Source: Steromphala cineraria (lineage: Eukaryota > Mollusca > Gastropoda > Trochida > Trochidae). From it: 64,000 nucleotides of DNA. The DNA lies in contig OU744723.1 of NCBI GenBank assembly GCA_916613615.1, positions 64,488,239-64,552,238 on the forward strand, written 5' to 3'. Below, piece after piece: positions 57,126-64,000 of the stretch. The translations under genes and the position numbers were made by a program. Within the stretch, counting starts at the first letter, position 1, and the number at the start of each line of letters is the position of its first letter. Under the pieces are notes generated by a model, which was not told the DNA's origin, ran no database searches, and worked only from the letters and a program-made list of their open reading frames with translations.

Positions 57126-58330
57126 CAAGATAGAACAAAGAGTATGAAACTATGAAAGCAGAGAGTCAATAACCATGAAACAGAGAGTAAGGCCATGAAA
57201 GCAGAGAGTATGTGACTATGAAACATAGAGCATATGACTATAAAAAGAGAGTTAACAACCATGAAACGTACAGTGCTATATATGACATTGAAACAGAGAG
57301 TTAATAACCATGAAACTAGAGTAAATGATGATACAATCAAGGAGTTCATGACCATGAAATATGTGAGTATAAGACCATTGAAACATAGAATATATGACTA
57401 AGAAACAGAGAGTGAATGATTTTGAAAAATGAAGTAAGTGTTTATGAAATCAGATGGTTCCTGATATTGCCGCCGAAGTAACAAAAGCTCAGAGAGTTCA
57501 TGACTCCGAAATCAGAGAGTTAATGACTATGGAACAGAGAGTTAATGATCATGAAAGATGATAGAATAATGTTAATAACCATGAAACTAGAGTAAATGAT
57601 GGTAAACAGAGAGTATATGTCATGAAAACAGATAATTAATGACTTTGAAACAGAGAGTATAAGTTATGAAAGCAGATAATTAATGACCTTGAAACAGAGT
57701 ATATGGTATACAAATAGATAATTAATTACCTTGAAACAGAGAGTATTTGTTATGAAAATAGATAATTAATGACCTTGAAACAGAGAGTGTTATGAAAGCA
57801 AACTGACATGGCCTTGAAACAGAAGGTATATGTTATAAAAGCATAGTGTTAATGGACTTTAAACAGAGAGTATATAATACGAAAGCCGAGTGTTAATGAC
57901 CTTGAAACAGGGTTTATGTTATGAAAGAAGTATATTTTAGGAAAGCGAAAAAATAATGACCAAGAAAGCAGAGGGTACTGCAATGGAACAGATAGTACTA
58001 CCACGGGAGAGAGGAGACTATCAATTAACAGATGCCAAAACCATGGAACAGAGGGTATTACCATAGAAAAGAGGTTACTACCACGGAACAGAGGGCGATA
58101 TCATAAAACAGAGGGTAATTTCCTTGGATCACAGGGTACTGTCATCGAACAGAGGGTACTACCATGGAACAGAGGGCATTACAATTAAACAGAATTCACT
58201 ACCATGGAACAGAGGGCAATACCATGGAACAGAGGGTATTTCCATTGATCACAGAGTACTGTCATGCAACGAGTGCACTACCATGGAACAGAGTATAACC
58301 ACGAAAACAGAGAATGATTGTGTGATCATA
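57118..58330 (+). repeat. degenerate ~24-bp array
   Basis: Units of the form GAGAGTTAATGACCATGAAACA with many indels; towards 57.95-58.3 kb the unit shifts to GGAACAGAGGGTA(T/C)TACCAT. Possibly a distant relative of the 22-bp array at 59431-62826 (GAGAGTTTATGGTATGAAC). Confidence 0.8.
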
Positions 58331-58341
58331 AAAGCAGTGAG

Positions 58342-59006
58342 TTCACTGATAATTGTAAGTTAATGATAAATGTATTATATTGAAAGCGTCAAATATATAG
58401 AGGATATTATATGAGTGTCCATGACATACTATGTTTACGACACGAGTGCCTAAATATTGGTATTTCCCGAGCGAGAGCGAGGGATATACTGATATTTAGG
58501 CACGAGTGTCGTAAACATAGTATGTCATGGGCACGAAAATAATATTCTGTTTATTACCGAAGTCCCAAAATTAACGAAAACACTCAAAAACAACATCTCA
58601 GCATGGGCCGACAAGCCGCCGTCGACCCGTATATATTGTGACGTCATAGGTGAACCGTGACGTCAAAGCATTGTTTAAAACGTGACGTCACAATGAAAAA
58701 GTGATATTTTGCCCTAGGGCAACATATGAAAAATATGAACCTCGATATGACTGCCCTCGTAGGTAATAACTTATAATACAAACCAATCATTCACAGTCAG
58801 AGAACGAATTATAAAAATTCCATTAGCCGCCATTTTTGTGTGAACACCTTTTATTCATTTTGTATAACAAAAAGGAATCCATGGTTGTACTCAACATTTT
58901 TGTACTGCTTCTTTTAGTTCAATGACTTTGTCTTTCGATTGGAACCATGTCATTTTCAATTCCTGACATCAAAATATATTCCCCCTAAAAACGTGCTACT
59001 GCCCCT
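58342..59006 (+). mobile_element. TTAA MITE, family M1 (copy 6), 5'-truncated and split
   Basis: TTCACTGATAATTGTAAGTT... to GCGTCAAAT, interrupted at 58396-58769 by element H-B, then ACAAACCAATCATTCACAGT ... ACGTGCTACTGCCCCT. The left terminus is lost at the junction with the ~24-bp array. Confidence 0.8.
58396..58769 (+). mobile_element. hairpin element family H, copy B, nested in an M1 MITE
   Basis: Begins TATAGAGGATA; ~43-bp arms (CATGACATACTATGTTTACG... and its complement); loop with CCCGAGCGAGAGCGAGGG; ATTCTGTTTATTAC; TGACGTCA at 58639, 58658 and 58683; ends GGTAATAA. Nesting in a repeat of known sequence fixes both ends. Confidence 0.78.
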
Positions 59007-59009
59007 TTG

Positions 59010-59201
59010 AGTTTGTTGTTGTGATTGTGTATCTTTTTTACAAATATCATGCATTTTGAATTTCGCTCTGACGTTCATAAAATCTCTAATGGAGCGCTTA
59101 TAAAGGATGACTAATTGCGTATGATTAAAATAACCTTTCCAAACAATGTGATGCACTCGTTTCGTTACTGGTGCTGAATCGAGATAGTTGGCATGGTTCA
59201 A
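59010..59201 (-). pseudogene. possible LINE post-RT fragment
   Basis: Minus strand: HTQLVILYKRSIRDFMNV, then RAKFKMHDICKK. This resembles the 'L..LQKRAIR...H...F..L.ILKL.DIYK' segment after the RT domain of CR1-like elements, with an internal deletion. Weak. Confidence 0.3.
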
Positions 59202-59430
59202 TAGACAGCTGGGTCCATTTTTGAAATTCAGATTTTCTTAAATTTCAATGAAATATGATATAAAGAACTTTGTAAAAAATCAGAACCATAACATTGCCTT
59301 AGTGCAAAGTAACAAATATGACTTAGATCTAAAGTTGTTGATCACTTATGAAGGATTTTGTAGAGAAAAATGAAAATAAAGTTTTCAATCTTTACCATTG
59401 GTCACTTCAACTCCTGCCATACTTGTTACG

Positions 59431-62400
59431 GTTTATGGTATGAACGCAGTGAGTTTATGGTGTGAGCGCTGAGAGTTTATGGTATGAATGCAGAGAGTTT
59501 ATGGTGTGAGCGCTGAGAGTTTAAGGTATGAACGCAGTGAGTTTATGGTGTGAGCGCTGAGAGTTTAAGGTATGAACGCAGTGAGTTTATGGTGTGAACG
59601 CAGTGAGTTTAAGGTATGAACGCAGTGAGTTTATGGTATGAACGCAGAGAGTTTATGGTGTGAGCGCTGAGAGTTTAAGGTATGAACGCAGTGAGTTTAA
59701 GGTATGAACGCAGTGAGTTTATGGTATGAACGCAGAGAGTTTATGGTGTGAGCGCTGAGAGTTTAAGGTATGAACGCAGTGAGTTTAAGGTATGAACGCA
59801 GTGAGTTTATGGTATGAACGCAGAGAGTTTATGGTATGAACGCAGAGAGTTTATGGTGTGAGCGCTGAGAGTTTAAGGTATGAACGCAGTGAGTTTATGG
59901 TGTGAGCGCTGAGAGTTTAAGGTATGAACGCAGTGAGTTTATGGTGTGAGCGCTGAGAGTTTAAGGTATGAACGCAGTGAGTTTATGGTGTGAGCGCTGA
60001 GAGTTTAAGGTATGAACACAGTGAGTTTATGGTGTGAGCGCAGTGAGTTTATGGTGTGAACACAGAGAGTTTATGGTATGAACGCAGTGAGTTTATGGTG
60101 TGAGCGCTGAGAGTTTAAGGTATGAACGCAGTGAGTTTATGGTGTGAGCGCTGAGAGTTTAAGGTATGAACGCAGTGAGTTTATGGTGTGAGCGCTGAGA
60201 GTTTATGGTGTGAGCGCAGAGAGTTTATGGTGTGAGCGCTGAGAGTTTATGGTGTGAGCGCAGAGAGTTTATGGTGTGAGCGCTGAGAGTTTATGGTGTG
60301 AGCGCAGAGAGTTTATGGTGTGAGCGCTGAGAGTTAAAGGTATGAACGCAGTGAGTTTATGGTGTGAGCGCTGAGAGTTTAAGGTATGAACGCAGTGAGT
60401 TTATGGTGTGAGCGCTGAGAGTTTAAGGTATGAACACAGTGAGTTTATGGTGTGAGCGCAGTGAGTTTATGGTGTGAACACAGAGAGTTTATGGTATGAA
60501 CGCAGTGAGTTTATGGTGTGAACGCAGTAAATTTATGGTGTGAGCGCAGTGAGTTTATGGTGTGAGCGCTGAGAGTTTAAGGTATGAACGCAGTGAGTTT
60601 ATGGTGTGAGCGCTGAGAGTTTAAGGTATGAACGCAGTGAGTTTATGGTGTGAGCGCAGTGAGTTTATGGTGTGAACGCAGTGAGTTTATGGTGTGAGCG
60701 CTGAGAGTTTAAGGTATGAACACAGTGAGTTTATGGTGTGAGCGCAGTGAGTTTATGGTGTGAACACAGAGAGTTTATGGTATGAACGCAGTGAGTTTAT
60801 GGTGTGAGCGCTGAGAGTTTAAGGTATGAACGCAGTGAGTTTATGGTGTGAGCGCTGAGAGTTTAAGGTATGAACGCAGTGAGTTTATGGTGTGAGCGCT
60901 GAGAGTTTAAGGTATGAACGCAGTGAGTTTATGGTGTGAGCGCTGAGAGTTTAAGGTATGAACACAGAGAGTTTATGGTGTGAGCGCAGTGAGTTTATGG
61001 TGTGAACACAGAGAGTTTATGGTATGAACGCAGTGAGTTTATGGTGTGAACGCAGTAAATTTATGGTGTGAGCGCAGTGAGTTTATGGTGTGAGCGCAGT
61101 GAGTTTATGGTATGAACGCAGTGAGTTTATGGTGTGAACGCAGTGAGTTTATGGTGTGAACGCAGTGAGTTTATGGTGTGAACGCAGTGAGTTTATGGTG
61201 TGAGCGCAGTGAGTTTATGGTGTGAACGCAGTGAGTTTATGGTGTGAACACAGTGAGTTTATGGTGTGAACGCAGTGAGTTTATGGTGTGAGCGCAGTGA
61301 GTTTATGGTGTGAACACAATGAGTTTATGGTGTGAGCGCAGAGAGTTTATGGTGTGAGCGCAGTGAGTTTATGGTATGAACGCAGTGAGTTTATGGTGTG
61401 AACACAGTGAGTTTATGGTGTGAACGCAGTGAGTTTATGGTGTGAACGCAGTGATTTTATGGTGTGAACGCAGTGAGTTTATGGTGTGAGCGCAGTGAGT
61501 TTATGGTGTGAACGCAGAGAGTTTATGGTCTGAACACAGTGAGTTTATGGTGTGAGCGTAGTGAGTTTATGGTGTGAACACAGTGAGTTTATGGTATGAA
61601 CACAGTGAGTTTATGGTGTGAACACAGTGAGTTTATGGTGTGAACGCAGAGAGTTTATGGTGTGAGCGTAGTGAGTTTATGGTGTGAGCGCAGAGAGTTT
61701 ATGGTGTGAACGCAGTGAGTTTATGGTGTGAACGCAGTGAGTTTATGGTGTGAGCGCTGAGAGTTTATGGTGTGAGCGCAGAGAGTTTATGGTGTGAACA
61801 CAGTGAGTTTATGGTGTGAGCGCAGAGAGTTTATGGTGTGAACACAGTGAGTTTATGGTGTGAACGCAGAGAGTTTATGGTGTGAGCGCAGTGAGTTTAT
61901 GGTGTGAGCGCAGTGAGTTTATGGTGTGAGCGCAGTGAGTTTATGGTGTGAGCGCAGAGAGTTTATGGTGTGAACGCAGAGAGTTTATGGTGTGAGCGCA
62001 GTGAGTTTATGGTGTGAGCGCAGAGAGTTTATGGTGTGAACGCAGTGAGTTTATGATGTGAGCGCAGAGAGTTTATGGTGTGAACGCAGTGAGTTTATGG
62101 TGTGAGCGCTGAGAGTTTATGGTGTGAGCGCAGAGAGTTTATGGTGTGAGCGCAGAGAGTTTATGGTGTGAGCGCAGTGAGTTTATGGTCTGAACACAGT
62201 GAGTTTATGGTGTGAACACAGAGAGTTTATGGTATGAACGCAGTGAGTTTATGATGTGAGCGCAGAGAGTTTATGGTGTGAACGCAGTGAGTTTATGGTG
62301 TGAGCGCAGAGAGTTTATGGTGTGAACGCAGTGAGTTTATGGTGTGAACACAGTGAGTTTATGATGTGAGCGCAGAGAGTTTATGGTGTGAACGCAGTGA

Positions 62401-62826
62401 GTTTATGGTGTGAACACAGTGAGTTTATGATGTGAGCGCTGAGAGTTTATGGTATGAACGCAGTGAGTTTATGGTGTGAGGGCAGAGAGTTTATGGTATG
62501 AACGCAGTGAGTTTATGGTGTGAGCGCAGTGAGTTTATGGTGTGAGCGCTGAGAGTTTATGGTGTGAGCGCAGAGAGTTTATGGTGTGAACGCAGTGAGT
62601 TTATGGTGTGAGCGCAGAGAGTTTATGGTGTGAACGCAGTTAGTTTATGGTGTGAACACAGTGAGTTTATGATGTGAGCGCAGAGAGTTTATGGTGTGAA
62701 CGCAGTGAGTTTATGGTGTGAGCGCAGAGAGTTTATGGTGTGAACGCAGTGAGTTTATGGTGTGAACACAGTGAGTTTATGGTGTGAGCGCAGAGAGTTT
62801 ATGGTGTGAAAACAGAGAGTTTAAAT
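59431..62826 (+). repeat. 22-bp tandem array, about 155 copies, partly with 44-bp higher order
   Basis: Monomer GTTTATGGTGTGAACGCAGTGA. In 59.43-61.0 kb, two variants mostly alternate (GTTTATGGTGTGAGCGCTGAGA and GTTTAAGGTATGAACGCAGTGA), giving a 44-bp period; beyond ~61.0 kb the alternation fades and GTTTATGG units dominate. Confidence 0.97.
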
Positions 62827-63341
62827 TATGAACTTTTAAGGTATCCTGACATCAGCGGGAGGATGATGTGACACGATGTAAGATATTATGAAATCAATAA
62901 GTTAGTGAAAAAAGGGCGAGTTTAAGCCATGATTCATATAAAGATAGAAATCTAATATATGGACATAAACATGCCGTGAGCTCAAGAGGAGTGAAAACGT
63001 TTCAAGCAATGTAAACGAACAATTAACTAGAGGCAAGAAGGCAGTCTTGAGGATGACAAGAAATGATAGAAGACAAAGGTTCTATGAGTTTATTCTTAAC
63101 TGGACGTACACTCAAGATTAAGATGGGAGATTTAAGCAAACATTTAGATTGAGGATGTAAACCAGACACCTAGTTAGAAGTGCGAACAAGACTTGTTACT
63201 TTTTCTAAAAATGTCTACTTTTCCAAATGTAAACTTGACAACCTTAAAAACTTGGAATTGATGCCAACATTAATCAATCAACATATTCAAAGTTTCAAGG
63301 GAGGTAGTTATCTTTACATTATCACATTCAATTACTCAAAA
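62827..63341. other. 3' flank of the ankyrin gene; no other gene
   Basis: AT-rich; no recognised element. Confidence 0.5.
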
Positions 63342-64000
63342 TTATTTGATCAATTTGTCACCTTCGATTGTTTTGAGGAATGTCACAATGTCATCTTTAT
63401 GGTTTTCCTCTGCCACCTGGCGGGGCGTGTGTCCCCTCTTGTCTCTCCTCCTCTCAAATCCCTTCAGTTCGTTCATAGAGAGTAGGTACTGGACCATCTC
63501 AAGAGTGTCCTCACAGGCAATGTGAAGTACTGTGCTTCCTTCATCATCTGATAATGTCAGACTCGCACCTTGTTTATACAGGAACTCAACCATCTTCTTG
63601 TGACCATTATCAACAGCAACCATAAGAGGAGTTTTCCCGTTATTTGCTTTACAGTCTTTATCAAATAAGTTTAGCGACAAGATATATCTCACCATGTCTA
63701 TGTGGCCGCTTTCGCAAGCCAGATGTAGGATGTTGTTGCAATCATTATCGACAGAGTGAATATCAGCGCCTTTTGTTTTCAAGGATTTAACAGTGTTCAG
63801 CCAACCATTAATGACAGCAACCATTAAAGGCGTTCTCCCATCGCTGTCTCTGAATTCTTTGTCAGCATAAAATCGTAAATTTCTCGACAAAATAAACTTC
63901 ACAAAGTCTACAAAGCAGTTCTCATCTGCCACATGGAGTATGTTAATGTTTTCCTCGTTAACTTTTCCTACATCAGCTCCTTTGTCCAAAAGGAATTCTG
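63342..64000 (-). CDS. ankyrin-repeat protein, C-terminal part (5' end outside window)
   Basis: An open frame runs from the window edge (…EFLLDKGADV) to TAA at 63342, about 218 residues. At least five ~33-residue ankyrin units are visible: ILHVADENCFVDFVKFIL; GRTPLMVAVINGWLNTVKSL; NILHLACESGHIDMVRYIL; GKTPLMVAVDNGHKKMVEFL; TVLHIACEDTLEMVQYLL; and GHTPRQVAEENHKDDIVTFL as C-terminal cap. Alternating GxTPLM and ILH(L/V/I)A units give paired repeats, a pattern of lineage-expanded ankyrin proteins in lophotrochozoans. Ankyrin repeats mediate protein-protein contacts; no catalytic domain is visible here. There is no splice-site need within the visible part, so this is a single long exon. The N-terminal domain, which would decide the class, is not in the window. 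Confidence 0.9.
   Translation of the reverse strand, partial: EFLLDKGADVGKVNEENINILHVADENCFVDFVKFILSRNLRFYADKEFRDSDGRTPLMVAVINGWLNTVKSLKTKGADIHSVDNDCNNILHLACESGHIDMVRYILSLNLFDKDCKANNGKTPLMVAVDNGHKKMVEFLYKQGASLTLSDDEGSTVLHIACEDTLEMVQYLLSMNELKGFERRRDKRGHTPRQVAEENHKDDIVTFLKTIEGDKLIK

Overview
This is eukaryotic, AT-rich, repeat-dense DNA with very little conserved protein-coding sequence. I read it as a metazoan, most likely a mollusc. The reasons are a CR1/L2-like non-LTR retrotransposon carrying a 2A peptide, oligomer-rich elements of the (GGAC)n kind ending in '...GATGAGCTA', TTAA-flanked MITEs, tRNA-derived SINEs, and a divergent intronless-looking ankyrin-repeat gene. The phylum call is an inference from style, not from a database match.

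Layout. 1-2 kb: nothing recognisable apart from a duplicated 225-bp block. 2.06-8.73 kb: a 6.67-kb segment bounded by perfectly matching 151-bp inverted repeats. It holds a 122-bp tandem array, a possible promoter and first coding exon, a TTAA MITE, a 57-bp hairpin-bearing array, and a 63-bp minisatellite present in both orientations. 9-16 kb: palindromes, hAT-like and SINE copies, and 94-bp and ~110-bp tandem arrays. 16.7-19.3 kb: two nested copies of an element made of ~145-bp monomers. 20-39 kb: mostly intron-like or intergenic DNA with decayed LINE ends, microsatellites, many MITEs and a few candidate exons. 39-43 kb: LINE C-terminal fragments and dispersed repeats. 43.2-49.5 kb: a 56-bp satellite that starts at the 3' tail of a SINE and encloses the 5' half of a 2A-bearing LINE. 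50.3-52.6 kb: a TIR element and a 19-bp array. 53.0-54.3 kb: the best gene in the window, a secreted coiled-coil plus beta-propeller protein on the minus strand. 55.6-59.2 kb: a SINE, degenerate arrays, and nested hairpin and TTAA MITEs. 59.4-62.8 kb: a ~155-copy 22-bp array. 63.3-64 kb: the 3' end of an ankyrin-repeat gene on the minus strand, running off the window.

No operon-like cooperation is visible. What links the window is element-on-element nesting, which gives several 'empty sites' and defines element ends precisely. The most unusual signals are: (i) a ~360-400 bp hairpin element family (32.9, 56.1 and 58.4 kb) whose flanks, CGAG motifs and CRE-like sites persist while the long palindrome arms have an entirely different sequence in each copy; (ii) birth of a satellite from a SINE tail and its entanglement with a LINE; (iii) two unrelated element families with one shared blueprint (5' hairpin, tandem monomers, GGAC/GACA microsatellite, 3' hairpin), one showing a compensatory change in its 3' hairpin.
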